DNA of 64,000 nucleotides, from positions 223,622,659 through 223,686,658 of the forward strand of contig CM076846.1 of assembly GCA_039519185.1 (NCBI GenBank), written 5' to 3'. Positions within the stretch are counted from its first letter, which is position 1. Each line of letters starts with the position of its first letter. The position numbers were made by a program, and so were the translations under genes. This document shows, one piece after another, positions 29,681-41,733 of the stretch. Source of the DNA: Astragalus membranaceus. Its lineage: Eukaryota > Streptophyta > Magnoliopsida > Fabales > Fabaceae. The notes under the pieces are model-generated. The model searched no databases, was not told the origin of the DNA, and saw nothing but the letters and a program-made list of their open reading frames with translations.

Positions 29681-30466
29681 ACCTTGACTTCACAAACTCT
29701 CACAACCAACACTACACGATTTCCATATCACAAAAAAAAAGAACTTTTCATTGTCAAATTATTTTTCAAGTTCTTCATTTCCAAATCACTCATCTCTCTC
29801 AGCTACTATATTGTTATACTGCTTGAGTGATTGGATCATAGTTTCTCTATTGTAATCATCTACTGTTTGGTTATTGCGAAATCCTGGGAGGTGTTCTTTG
29901 GTCGTTCAATCAGAGAGATTGAAGTGGTTGCGAAATCCCGGGAAGTGTTCTTGGGTCGCTCAATCGAGGAGATTGAAGTGGTTGCGAAAACCTTAGCGGG
30001 GAGCTCGGATTCTCAATTTGGGATAATTGAGATTAGCTATAGGGAAGTTGCTTGTTTGTAAAACATTGAAGAGGTTCTTCTCATATAGTGGTTGTCATCA
30101 AGTCCAAAGGTTGCAAAGCCGGAGGCCGAGGACGTAGGGCTTTTATCCCGAACCTCGTAAAATCACGGTGTATCTCTTTCCCTTCTCTTTACTTTCTTTA
30201 TCGTTTATATTTGTCTATTGTTATATCATTGCTATGCATATAAATATCTGTTTATCGTGAATTTTGATAATAGTAGCGTTAGCGTAATTTTGCACTGTGA
30301 CTGGATTTGTGTTAAGTATAGCTTGCTTAGATATAACATATAGTTTAAATCTTAGTTTCCGCATATGATTTAAACGAGCATTGTTAATGTTTTGAAAATT
30401 AAAAAGAATTCATTTTTAGGCATATAACCTTATTCACCCCCTCTAAGGTTATGATATAGTACAACA

Positions 30467-31290
30467 GAGTCTACCTTTGGTTGTTAGGTTTAGGCTTTTT
30501 TGTAAGACTAGTGACGTGTGTGAAACCTTTGGTGATTTAGGGTAAGAATCGTTTTGAGTTTCTTTGATTGCTTGAAAAGTTTAATTGTATAACTATGTAA
30601 TCACTAAGAGGGGGATATTAGCATTGGTTTCCAAACTATTTCTAAGTAAAGAGTGAGCTTGATCGTGAATTAAATAGTCGGTGTGCTTAAATGTATATGA
30701 AGCTTAAAACCCCTTACTTTTAAACCATTTTAAAGTACACGAGAGACTTTATCATGGATTGGAGGTGAGATTTTGGGATGTCTTGAAGGCTTGAAAGCTC
30801 AATCTCTAAACCATTTTAAAGTACAAGGGCGACTTTAACATAGATTTTGACAAAGACTGCAATGAGATTAGTATAATGCTTGGAAAACTATATCCCCGAA
30901 CCATTTCTAAGATCTAAGCAAGCCTTATGATGGATTGGGGTAGTGATGGAACAAATAATGTCGGTATAGGGTCTCGTGAGTTATACTTGACCGAATAAAG
31001 CAGTGATGTCCTAGTTCGAAGCACAGAGGACCCTAAGGGAACGAAAAATTGCTGAATGTAATATTCAACTTTGCTAAGAGAAATACTTTTCTGAACGAAA
31101 CAAAATATTTGGATGAGTGTGACAACCATTTTAATCATTCAACTAGTGTGGTGTATTGTTAAATGACCAACTTTATATAGTGACTTTTTTTACAATTTGT
31201 CGGAAGTAAACTCGAACCGAATAACATTGCTCTTAGTTAAATTATGTACAACTGCTTTAGAGATTAATTATTTGTTAATTGATAGAAGTA
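30467..31290. other. Non-coding; weak tandem repeat of about 90 bp at 30625-30945
   Basis: Four diverged units contain AAACYATTTTAAAGTA/AACCATTTCTAAG followed by GACTTTATCATGGATTG-like text (near 30630, 30722, 30808, 30898). No gene. Confidence 0.5.
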
Positions 31291-31833
31291 TTAGACTATG
31301 TACAATGGTTTACATATTCAACACCCTCCTTTTTCACTTTTTAACACTCCACATCATTTTCTCTTTATTTCACCTAATAATTCAACACTCATTTAACTTT
31401 TACCTACTACAATGGTTTTGTTTAATAAAATTCAACACCCTACCCCACCACTTTTATTTCATATTCTTATTTTCTTTTATGTTTTTGTTTAAAAAAGTCG
31501 ATTTTTTTTGTGTCCAAATCAAATGAACCAAGTCTCTATTTATAGACAAAAAATAATAATGAATTTTGGTGAAAAAAAAATAAAAAAACAAATTGATTTA
31601 CTATGAAATAATTGACCCCAAATAATTAGGATGAGATAAAAATCTCAAAAATCACAGCAGCCAATCAGATTTCGCCAAGTGTTTTGCGCGGTCCCCACTC
31701 CCTCCTCATTCAACATGTTGAATCTTTTCAACACCAATTAATCCACCTCACTTTCAACACTCCATTCAACACTCCATTACAACCTTTCAACTACTTAATA
31801 ATTTATTCAACACCTCCATTATAAATGGTCTAA
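31291..31833. mobile_element. MITE, about 540 bp
   Basis: Inverted ends TTAGACTATGTACAATGG and, inward from the right, TTAGACCATTTATAATGG. Subterminal TTCAACACC motifs occur in both arms, with AT-rich middle and no ORF. Superfamily not determined because no target duplication is clear. Confidence 0.7.
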
Positions 31834-31895
31834 TGTAAAAGGTCCGTGAAGGACCCACTAAGACTTTATATCCCATCATGTTTGTTACTTTTTTT

Positions 31896-32762
31896 CTATG
31901 AAGCCCCGATACTTCAAAAATGGAGACGTACCCGTGTCGGATACGTATCCGATACCGATACGCACCCGATACTTCTCGATACGTACCCAAAGAGTATCTA
32001 ATAATTTTTTAATTCTTTTTAATAAATATTTGACTCGATACTTTTCAGATACATCTTTGATACTTCTTACCAACTAAGGATACTTCTCAAATACTTTTTC
32101 GATACCTCTTACCAACTAAGCACATGATTGTCACTCATATATGATACACTTTTATACCTCAATAACTAAAAGACAAAATTATATGTTTTTTCGTAATACA
32201 ATAATAGAAGAAATAATACATTGTGATATGAGTGGGATAAATATACGTAACTATCTCTACTTGATAAGATCACAAGTATTTATTTCTACAATGTGATGAA
32301 TATATATTGACTAATGATATGCTTATGTTTTATTGACCAATTACGTACTAATATGAATATCTTAGTCTATAAAAAGTCATCTATTTCTGCCACTGACTAT
32401 TCGTATTATACGATTTCGGGTGGTCTCACTTACTTGTCCACCATTACTTTTTATGACTAGTCACTCATACATAGGTGTGTCGGTTGTCCTCTTCCTTTCA
32501 TCCATATATTTTGTGTGATTTTTTTATCTATTTGGGCAGTTTTTTTTTTCATATTTATAAAATGCAATATTTCAATTTTTCACCTTTGTTTTTTTCTATT
32601 TGTGTTTCTATTCTATTTTATTTTTTCTGTTATGTTTTTATATATTTAAATTTTAATTTAATTTTTTATTAAAGTATCCCAGCCGTGTCGTATCTTGATT
32701 TTCAAAATTTTCCCGTATCCCCGTATCCGTATCGTGTCGTATCCGGTATCCAGGCTTCATAG
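31896..32762. mobile_element. hAT-like non-autonomous element, copy 1 (867 bp)
   Basis: Ends CTATGAAGCC...GGCTTCATAG are inverted. The 8-bp duplication CTTTTTTT flanks it (31888-31895, 32763-32770). Both ends are full of GTATCC/GGATAC-type motifs (CGTATCCGATACC, CCGTATCGTGTCGTATCC). No transposase. A near-identical copy is at 33979-34838. Confidence 0.82.
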
Positions 32763-32884
32763 CTTTTTTTCACATGAAGAAATGTTAAAGGGCGTTGAGG
32801 AAGGTCTTGGAAGTCCTAGACTAGTATTAGCTTCAAGTCCTTTATTTATATATTAGATAGGTTGTAACATTATGATTTTTACTC

Positions 32885-33272
32885 GGATTAAATATATGTT
32901 ACCATGTAAATATCCTCATTATCCATTTACCTCCTGTAAAAAAAAACTTTTAAAATAAACCTTGCAAATATTAAGTGTTTCTAGTTACCTCTGCTGTTAG
33001 TTTTAGCTAACAACACTAAGTCTATGCTGATTTGGCTGTCATTTGAGATCTGGTTACCCCCTGCAAATATTAAGTGTTTCTAGTTACCCCTACAAATATT
33101 AAGTGTTTTTAGTTACCCCATGTAAAGTCAGCATAGACTTAACGCTGTTAGCTAAAACTAACAGCAGAGGTAACTAAAAACACTTAATATTTACAAGGTT
33201 TATTTTAAAAGTTTTTTTTGCAGAGGGATAAATAGATAATAAGAATATTTACAGTGTAACATATATTTAAGC
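32885..33272. repeat. 388-bp fold-back element
   Basis: Left arm from GGATTAAATATATGTTAC (32885) and right arm ending GTAACATATATTTAAGCC (33272) pair for about 140 bp around a short centre that itself contains three TATTAAGTGTTT repeats. Probable MULE-type MITE; the flanks suggest an imperfect 9-bp duplication (TTTTTACTC/TTTTAACTA). Confidence 0.75.
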
Positions 33273-33449
33273 CTTTTAACTATAGACATTTTTGTTGTTC
33301 TTACGCTTATTGTTAAGTGTAGTTGAAGACTCTAAACTTATAGTTTAACGTTATACAAACATGATTTTAGACTTCCAAAATATATTAATGTTTGTTGTCA
33401 AAAAAAATTTAATGTTTAGTCCCCAAAAACTTTATATTTTGTCTATCAT

Positions 33450-33484
33450 GTTTGAAAATATATATATATATATATATATATATA
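33450..33484. repeat. (TA)n microsatellite
   Basis: Uninterrupted TA repeat of about 30 bp. Confidence 0.9.
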
Positions 33485-33970
33485 AACATTAATCTTTATG
33501 TTTGGAAATGTACCAACAACGCTAAAAAATGTTTGTACATTTCAAAGACAATTTTCTTTGGGAACCACCACCATATTATTTGAACATTTATATCTGCACC
33601 GTATGTGACACTCCATATTTCTATTTCTATCTCTCATTTTATACTTTGAATTAGAAGCAAGTTTTTTTGACAAATTAAGTGATTTTATGTCATCATAAAT
33701 TTATTAAAAAAAACAAACAAAAGTGTGGAAGACATAAATCAAAACCCAAGCAAGCACAAAAAAGAAAAAACAAAGATCATTTAAACCTCAGATCTACTCT
33801 TCTATTCTTTCTCATATTATACCTATGAGATTTCGATATAACCATCGTGAAACTAGAAACATAATTGACAGCTTCATCATTCAAGTGCTCAGCTGAGAGA
33901 GAGTCATTCTTTACTCTTGCTTGCCTCCCCAAAAATTAGCAAATATATTCAAATCATAAATAACATTTAA
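33485..33970. other. Intergenic
   Basis: AT-rich DNA between mobile elements; no gene recognised. Confidence 0.5.
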
Positions 33971-33978
33971 GAGCTGAA

Positions 33979-34838
33979 CTATGAAGCCCCGATACTTCAA
34001 AAATGGAGACGTACCTGTGTCGGATACGTATCCGATACCGACACACACCTGATACTTCCCGATACGTACACTAAGAGTATCTAATAATTTTTTAATTCTT
34101 TTTAAAAACTATTTGACTCGATACTTTTCAGATACATCTTTGATACTTCTTACCAACTAAGGATATTTCTCAGATACTTTTTCGATACCTCTTACCAACT
34201 AACCACATGATTGTCACTCATATATGATACACTTTAATACCTCAATAACTAAAAGACAAAATTATATGTTTTTTCGTAATACAATAATAGAAGAAATAAT
34301 ACATTATGATATAAGTGAGATAAGTATATGTAACTATCTCTACTTGATATGATCACAAATATTTATTTCTACAATGTGATGATCATATATTGAATAATGA
34401 TATGCTTATGTTTTATTGAGAAACTACATACTAATATGAATATCTTAGTCTATAAAAAGTCATCAATTTTTGCTACTGACTATTCGGATTATACTATTTC
34501 AGGTGGTCTCAGTTACTTGTCTACCATTACTTTTTATGACTAGTCACTCACACATAGGTGTGTCGGTTGTCCTCTTCCTTTCATCCATATATTTTGTTTG
34601 ATTTTTTATCTATTTAGGCAGGGTTTTTTTCATATCTATAAAATGCAATATTTCAGTTTTTCATCTTTGTTTTTTTCAATTTTATTTTTCTTCTTATGTT
34701 TTTATATATTTAAATTTTAGTTTAATTTTTTATTAAAGTATCCCAACCGTGTCGTATCTTGATTTTCAAAATTTTCCCGTATCCCCGTAACCGTATCGTG
34801 TTGTATCCCGTATTGTATCTCGTATCCGGGCTTCGTAG
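33979..34838. mobile_element. hAT-like non-autonomous element, copy 2 (860 bp)
   Basis: Same element and orientation as 31896-32762, with scattered substitutions and small indels. Ends CTATGAAGCC...GGCTTCGTAG. Flanked by GAGCTGAA (33971-33978) and GAGCTGAC (34839-34846), an 8-bp duplication with one change. The independent 8-bp duplications show two separate insertions rather than a segmental copy. Confidence 0.83.
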
Positions 34839-34966
34839 GAGCTGACTTGTCAACAAGATTTTCACTTTTAGAAGCACTAGCAAAGCTTCTTCTTTTGAGA
34901 CTTAGGAATTACAAGCATTTCTAAAATACATCATAAGTATATACACACCAAAACGCAAAAGGACAT

Positions 34967-35088
34967 TTTTTTTATAGGAAAATGTTAGTGGGGGTGGAGG
35001 AAGATTAGTTTCGGGGTTTGAATCCTAGACTTCTTTCTTGCAACTCCTTATTGTCTCTTAGTTCGCCAACTGAACTACATTTCTGGGA
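34967..35088 (-). mobile_element. tRNA-derived SINE (family 2), copy 1
   Basis: Read on the minus strand: box-A-like TAGTTCAGTTGGCGAACTAA, then box-B-like AGGATTCAAACCCCG, then A-rich end (T run at 34967-34972 on +). Perfect 11-bp duplication CAAAAGGACAT at 34956-34966 and 35089-35099. Confidence 0.85.
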
Positions 35089-35099
35089 CAAAAGGACAT

Positions 35100-36422
35100 A
35101 TGATCTATGGGGTCCAGAATTTAGTTGTCAATATAAATTGAAACCGTTGATAGCTGGGTTAATAAACAGATTGAGCCTTAAATATAAAATTGCTAGGAAA
35201 GAGTTATGTGTATTTCACTATTTCTAGCAAAATGATGTTTATTTCTAGGAAGCATTACAACACAGCTTAGTCTTGCAAACATTATAAAGACAGAGATAAA
35301 GAACAGAATATGATGTATTTATGCACACTGAATACTGTTTACTCATTTGCCTCAACATTGAATATTTCACGGATTTGCACCTCAACCTTCTTTCAAAGTA
35401 TGCAAAAAACTGACAAGTGTAGCATATAATCTATTTCATGATGGACTTACCACGTTAAGTGGGATCAACACTCAACGGTAATCCACATTTGCAGGTTAAG
35501 AATTAATACAACCTTTTGGGGGCTCTGCATATATAAATATAATATATCTGAGAAATTTTTGCTAGTTTGCAACAATGGAGTCTTTGAAAGTTTTAGTGTT
35601 ATTATTTATCATCTGCTTGCGGCTCTGGCTGGCTGGCCGAGGTCGAGTTCATCCCTTATTGAGAATCTATATGGCTTTCTTCGTCTCTATTATTTGATTT
35701 TTCAATAGCCAAAAACTGGACTTTCAGGTCTACTGGCCGAGGTCGAGTTCATCCCTTATTGAGAATCTATATGGCTTTCTTCGTCTCTATTATTTGATTT
35801 TTCAATAGCCAAAAACTGGACTTTCAGGTCTACGAGAGGTCAATGTACTATGGTTACATGGATGCCTGTCAATGCTTCTACCATTCAAAATGATTTTGCA
35901 CACTGATGCAATAGTTTTGGGAAGGCAAAACATGGGTAACACCCTGTAGCACAAACGTATGTGTTTTCATATCTTTCACCTTGAAGACCAGCCTTGCACC
36001 TTATCTTTTACCAAGCTTGTTATCTCCTGAAACGACCGAATCAGAGACATAAATAAAATGAAGGAGGGGGTAAATAAGCAAACAAACATCAGTAAACTGT
36101 AAAGAAACAATCGTATTATTAGTTCAACAATGTCTTCAGAACTTTGTAATTATGCTGCATGCTAAATAGAAATACAGGGCAATAGGGCATGTAATTTTTG
36201 TTGAAGTTTCTTATACATATGGATGCAAGTCATAGTAAATCCTGCCGAACAACATAAATCCAGAGTGCGTTTTCCATTGAATTCTACATTCATTTTCATA
36301 AAAAAATTGTAATTACTGGTGGCAGCCACATTAGACCAGAAATCATGTATAAGTGCAATGATAACGGAATGGTCATTTCCCAAATCAAATACAAATAAAT
36401 TGGAGCACTAAGATGTTTCATA
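35100..36422. other. Downstream flank of the methyltransferase gene
   Basis: No gene recognised apart from a recent tandem duplication at 35634-35833. Confidence 0.5.
35634..35833. repeat. Perfect 100-bp tandem duplication
   Basis: Two adjacent 100-bp copies (35634-35733, 35734-35833) starting TGGCCGAGGTCGAGTTCATC, identical on reading, so very recent or maintained. Confidence 0.93.
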
Positions 36423-36454
36423 CAAAAGATGCCTCTCCTGGTCCTCCAAAGTAG
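36423..36454. repeat. 32-bp match to the SF3B1 coding region
   Basis: Matches 20709-20740 inside SF3B1 at 31 of 32 positions (shared TCTCCTGGTCCTCCAAAGTA), then diverges abruptly on both sides. It lies in the same relative orientation, about 58 bp beyond the methyltransferase stop. Confidence 0.75.
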
Positions 36455-36511
36455 TCCCAAATGTAGCAGAGAGAAATGGTGCCCAACCTTGAAATGGAAA
36501 GGTTTAATTGA

Positions 36512-39500
36512 TTACTGATCCATAAGCTCCAAAAGGCAAACACACTCAATATGAGGTGTGTGAGGGAACATGTCAACTGGCTGTAGGCTTATTAGCTTGT
36601 ACCATCCTTTTATATTCAGTTCTGCCTGCACAAAACCTTCAACTCAATTAAATGAATCCCATAGAACAAGAGCTAAAATACTATAAAAGGACACATACCA
36701 CACCATGGCAGAGATAGTCAAGGTCGCGTGCACATGTGGCAGGATTGCATGACACATACACTATACGAGGTGCCCTAAGATTTAGAAGGAATTTAATCAA
36801 CTTCATGTGCATTCCTGGGCGGTTGGGATCTGCATGAAGTTAACAATGGTGAGATGTGTGGTGCATTGGAGTCATACAAAATGACACCAATGTTAACTGT
36901 GATCTTCGGTCAGTGTGAAGAACAAAAATGGTCATCATGTTTCTATACTTAAAACAGAGCTAAGTAAGTTTTCTTGGACAACTTGAAGCAAACATTTATA
37001 AATACCAGCATAAACCAGCACATCTCTCTCTATACAAGAAACCAAATGAAGAAAATTCCATCAATACAAATGCAGAACAACTATCCACTCGCTTTAATGA
37101 AACTACATTCAAGTGATTGGAGGAAAAAACTGAACAACAATAGAACTTCCAGCAAGTAGAAGGATAGATCCTGATGTGATCCTACTTTCATAGATCACTC
37201 AAACATTACAAAAATCAAAGAAAGAAAGAAGATGTAGTAGAATTAAGATGAAAAAAAGAATTGAGGATCGCACAATTTCCATAGAGAATTGATAAGATCA
37301 AACAAATCGCCACAATTCCCATATGAAAATGATAAGATCAATCGAATCGCCACAATCTTGAAAAGATCGATAAGATTCTTGAAAGGAGTCATGATCGCCA
37401 CAATTGCCATGAGAAATTGATAAGACCAACCGAATTGCCACAAGCTGCATTGATAATATCAATTGAATCGCCACAATTTTCACGAGAAATTGATAAGATC
37501 AATCGAATCGCCACAATCTTGACATGATTGATAAGATTCTTGATAAGTTCTATGAAGAACCTAGAGGAGCACTTTGCTCTAACTCTCATCCATTTTACAA
37601 ATGATTCTCGTCCCTCCTCAATTACTACAAGGTCACCTATATATAGGGTGTGACCATCTACCTAAAAGAATCAAATGGGCCAAGCCCAAGTCCAATTAAC
37701 CTATGACTAAAAGAATGAAGAGAGCACAATAGAAGCTCTAAAATCAACTTTCTAAACTATACAAATTTGTTTAATATAAACAAGAAATACAAGATAATTT
37801 CTAAAATTACTCTAAAGTTAATGACTTGAAGATTTCCTTGTTTCTCTTTGTATCCTTCATTCTTGGTTCGCATCAGATCCATATATACTTCCGACCAAGA
37901 ATACATAGTATCCGGCATATGTCAGACTAATTGAAAAAAATATTATGGTAGAAGAAGTAGAAGTAAGGAAACTTCGAGCAACAAACCTGAAATGATAATG
38001 TCAGGTTTAGGAAAATTCTTCCCAAAATTCTCATCAATTTTATTGAGATCTCCCTGGACAAAAGTTGCATTTTCTATGCCATTTATCTTGGCATTAAGAC
38101 GGGCATCTGTGATGGCTTGAGGAACTACTTCATAGCCGTAAACATGTCTTACACTGTTCAAAATTGGAAGAGAAGACATTACTTTAATTGTTTGAATGTT
38201 TGTCCAAAAATACTAAAACCGGATGAAGATAAGATATTACCTTCTTGCCAGTGTAAGACCTATGGTACCCGTTCCACAAAACAGGTCAAGGACAATTTCT
38301 GAGCCATCTCCTCTAACACCAGCACAATCTTTTATAAGCTTATATAAAACCTCTGCCTGATAGGGAAAAACTGCTTATTGACTAATTTCCATGATTAAAT
38401 TTAAAAAAAAAGATGGAACAGGATATGAAGAGAAAGCCTTTTCTTTGGCATATTGCGTACCTGATGAGTATTTGTTTGAAAGAAAGAGTTTGCTGATATT
38501 TGGAATGTAAGCCCTCTTAAGGTCTCTGTAATGCTAGATTTCCCATACAGAGTATATTCTTCCTCCCCAACAGATGTGTTCCCAACAGAAGTATTGACAT
38601 TATTCATTATGCTTACCTATCATTCATGCGGAGAAGGAACTTAAGTGGTATTAAAAACATACACATACATTTCGGAAACAAGTTAATAAGGTCATTATGT
38701 GACAATATTCCAAGAAAAATATAAGACAGTTGACTTCAAAATATTGAATAAAATGCAAACTAATGAAGGAAACGGGGTGCAACAATGAAAATTTTACTCT
38801 AAATAATGAAAATTAATAAAAAGATTAAGAAAACATATCAAGCTTGTCATAGAAGTCCTGAAGTTAACCCATAAAACAAAAACGCTAGGTGGAAGCACCG
38901 GATAGTTTCATGTCATTTAGAGACACCCATACAGTTTATGATCCTTTCAGCTTGAAGCATTGAGAAGAAAACACAAGCCCATTTTACCTTGTATAGAAAT
39001 TGAATTTAATAATAAAGAATGGATGAAGCAAGGCTCGAACTACAGATCACTTGATCAAAGAAACTTAACTCTAGTAAAAGCTTATGTTGATTGGTGAAAG
39101 TACTTGAATAATTTAATATCTTCAACAGAACTAAAACTCATTTTAAAGCATAACAGATTTTAGGAGTTTGGAAACCTAACAAAGAAGCTCATGTGGAGAA
39201 GCTGAAGCAAAATACATGATCATAAGAAAAAAGTAATTGAAAAACTAAAATACCTACCACTTCAGGAAATGCAGAAACTTTATCAACTAGGAACTTCAGC
39301 AGCTCGGGCCTGTGGGAAGAGGTCACAAAGTTGACCATAACTTCAGGCAGACCGGTCACTACATCTCTGGAACAAAAATCAAATATTAATATTGATAGAA
39401 AACATGGTACCCTTCAAAGATAAAAGAAGGTATTAATGTAAGGTATGCACACACATAACAATAGTTACAGCCTAACTAGTAGTTGTTGTTGTTGTTACAG

Positions 39501-41419
39501 CCTAACTAGTAGTTGTTGTTAAGAAAAAACCTAACCAGTGGTTGCACATTCTTCTAGACCACAGCTCCTCCAGCCTACCTCACACTTCATACTAAATGCT
39601 GTAGGAGTAATATATGAATATTCAGTAATCCTAAATTTCTAATCATTAGTGACCCTAAATTCAGGGCTCAAAACTTTCCAAAATACTCCTTAGCACTTAG
39701 CACTGCAGCTTATATCTTGAAGACATATGGTATGAATAACGCATGGGTACTCCGAATTCGACGTAGTACGGGCGGTATGTATCTATTACAGGTACTTCTT
39801 AACATGAGCATGTACCCACTTTCAAATTTACCAGTCAAATATGTGTCGGGCAATCTGGCCAAACACTGCAATGAGTACATAACACTTGTGTACACACCCC
39901 ATCCATGCAAAACAAGTTTTGCTACTAAGTTGTTTGGTTTGCTGCCAAATGAAACAAATTGCTATTTTCATCCCTAAAAGTCGATGCCCTCTTTGGGCAT
40001 TCTTGCTCATATGATATACTTTACAGAGTTTTATTGAAACCGGAGTTGAAACATTGTGGAAATGACTACTGTTTATATTTTATGCATTTCTATATAAATA
40101 TCCTCCCATATCCAATCAATGTTTTCAGCACAGGAACTACAGAATACACATGCACCTAAAACTTTTGAGTCAGGGAACACAAAATATAACTTATATACCG
40201 TCCAGTTCTCAGCATCAGATGCTTAAGAAATCCTTTGTGTGAATGAACATTGTAGGGAGAAAAACCGAGTTGTGGATCTCTCCAACATTCTTGGATAGCT
40301 GCAAGAACCTAATCAGATGCTCAAGTCAAAACATAAGGAGATTCTACTTTCCCTAATTGAATAAACTTCCAGTTGTCGTTGCAAATAAAATAAGCTTAGA
40401 TTATTGTGACAGAAACATGCAACAGTTGAATCTTGCAAAATTACTGAACTGGGTAAAAGAATATATCAAATACAAGAACCGCATACTGACGATGCAAGTT
40501 TGTAATTCTAAATAAAAGAATAAGATTGAATACCTTATTAGCAGGATCAATCTGCAGTAAGCACTTATCAATATTTAAAATTTTATCAAAAAAGCCAGGA
40601 ATATGTAATCCCAGTGCATAATTTTCACTCCCAGTCCCAGCATCAACATTTCTTTCATGCACCAACTCTTTAGGTAACCATTTATAGGGACCAAATGAGA
40701 ATTCCATCTACATATAAGCAAGAAAAACAAAACACAGGTAAGGCTAATCATTTACCAAATGCATCTAATAATATGAATAGTTTGAAAAGGAGAAGAAAAG
40801 AACGCTAACTAACCTTATTTCTATAATGAAACTGAATATCACAAGGAACAATGGGTTTCATTATACCATTCGATTCAAGTTCTTGGCGAGAAAACTTTCC
40901 AACGTGTATAATTAAGTCACGGACTTGATCCTCTTTAGCTTTGAGCTGAGCTTCATAAGACAAATTCTGCGTCTTGCAGCCACCACAATGAGAAGAATAA
41001 ATGCAAGGGGCATCGACAATGTCACGAGGAGGGGTTAAAGTTTTGAGCTTAGTTGCCTCAGCGTAATTTCCCTTTTTGCGAGTAACACGAGCGATGAAAC
41101 GCTCGCCGGGAAGAGCACGGTCGCACATGACGACGAAGCCAGTTTCTGTGACCTTGCAGAGGCCTTTGCCCTTGTAAGCGAGGGACTCGCATACCAATTC
41201 GAGGGTTTGGCCGCGTTTTGGGAAATAGGAATTTTCATTGGATTTTTTTGAGGTTGAGTTGTTGTTGGATTCTGCTTCTTCAGCCTCTAATACGGGTTCG
41301 GAGTTGGGGAGGGCGCATGAGAGTGAAGAGAGAGAAAAACGACAATATGAAGGAAGAAACTTGAGGTTTCGGATGTGAAGTAATGGAAGAGTGTTTGTTA
41401 GGTTTGAAATGGTTGCCAT
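36512..41419 (-). CDS. RNA m5U methyltransferase, RumA/TrmA family (nine exons, 560 aa)
   Basis: SAM-dependent enzyme that methylates C5 of uridine in rRNA or tRNA; a Ser-rich N-terminus (1-45) suggests a plastid or mitochondrial transit peptide. Exons: 41419-40814, 40707-40534, 40308-40199, 39366-39258, 38616-38461, 38356-38241, 38153-37987, 36829-36699, 36625-36512. All introns are GT-AG and the phases close to exactly 560 codons plus TAA. Domains: TRAM at about 69-133; [4Fe-4S] cysteines C139-X5-C145-X2-C148 and C251; SAM motif LDLFCGTGTIG at 408-418; SDPNRPGMH at 479-487 (family usually DPPR.G); catalytic nucleophile Cys507 in VSCNPAT; general base Glu550 in FPHTPHIE. All key residues are present, so it should be active. 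Intron 7 is 1.16 kb because of a solo LTR. The substrate (rRNA or tRNA) cannot be told from sequence. Confidence 0.93.
37172..37875 (-). mobile_element. Solo LTR in intron 7 of the methyltransferase gene (704 bp)
   Basis: TG...CA ends (TGATGTG...CGCATCA) flanked by the 5-bp duplication GATCC (37167-37171, 37876-37880). It contains a tandem array of CGCCACAAT and TTGATAAGATCAATCGAAT motifs (about 37260-37540) and a palindromic TATA box CCTATATATAGG near 37637. There is no internal region, so it is a recombination product. Orientation is uncertain; array-before-TATA order suggests +, while polarity of other cues is weak. Confidence 0.8.
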
Positions 41420-41574
41420 TTCGCGGTTTTGGCTTCCACGGCCAGGCCAACCCGTTACTCTATCATCTCAATTCTCTCCCGATGTGGATGACGCCATTTT
41501 TTTTAGTACACTCATGAGTTTTTACAAAATCTTTTTTTCTTTGAGTAAACAAACCCTTGGTGGCTCAACTTCAC

Positions 41575-41733
41575 TCCCTATTTAGTTATTGACTTTTCAA
41601 AAATGTTCAATTTGATTCTCGACTTTTCAAATATTTTAATTTAGTCTCTAACATTTAAAAATGTGACAATTTAGTCCTTCAGTCAACCACGGTTAGTTAA
41701 CGGGGTTGACGGAACTGATGTGGCAGTTAAGTA
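41575..41733. repeat. MITE-like host repeat, left part
   Basis: AT-rich repeat with GACTTTTCAAA, AATTTAGTC and GGGGTTGACGG phrases that resumes at 45361 after the hAT insertion with matching style (GGGACCAAATTGA, GGACTAAATTGATA). It was probably one element of about 350-400 bp before the hAT insertion. Confidence 0.5.

Larger units (their letters stand above)
29105..30466 (+). mobile_element. LTR-like sequence (probable solo LTR) with AATCGATT array
   Basis: Reads like one LTR on the + strand. An array of AATCGATT palindromes (29185-29630) is followed by CCCTATAAATAGGG (TATA) at about 29667, an untranslated leader, and an end CACCCCCTCTAAGG...ACAACA at about 30466. A candidate start TGTTATG lies at 29105. 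No primer-binding site follows the end and no coding region is attached. The left boundary and target duplication are unresolved. Confidence 0.5.

Noticed and set aside
39700..40160. Extra exon or nested gene in intron 3 of the methyltransferase gene
   Set aside because: The nine-exon model already closes in phase with all motifs; the frames here lack family features.
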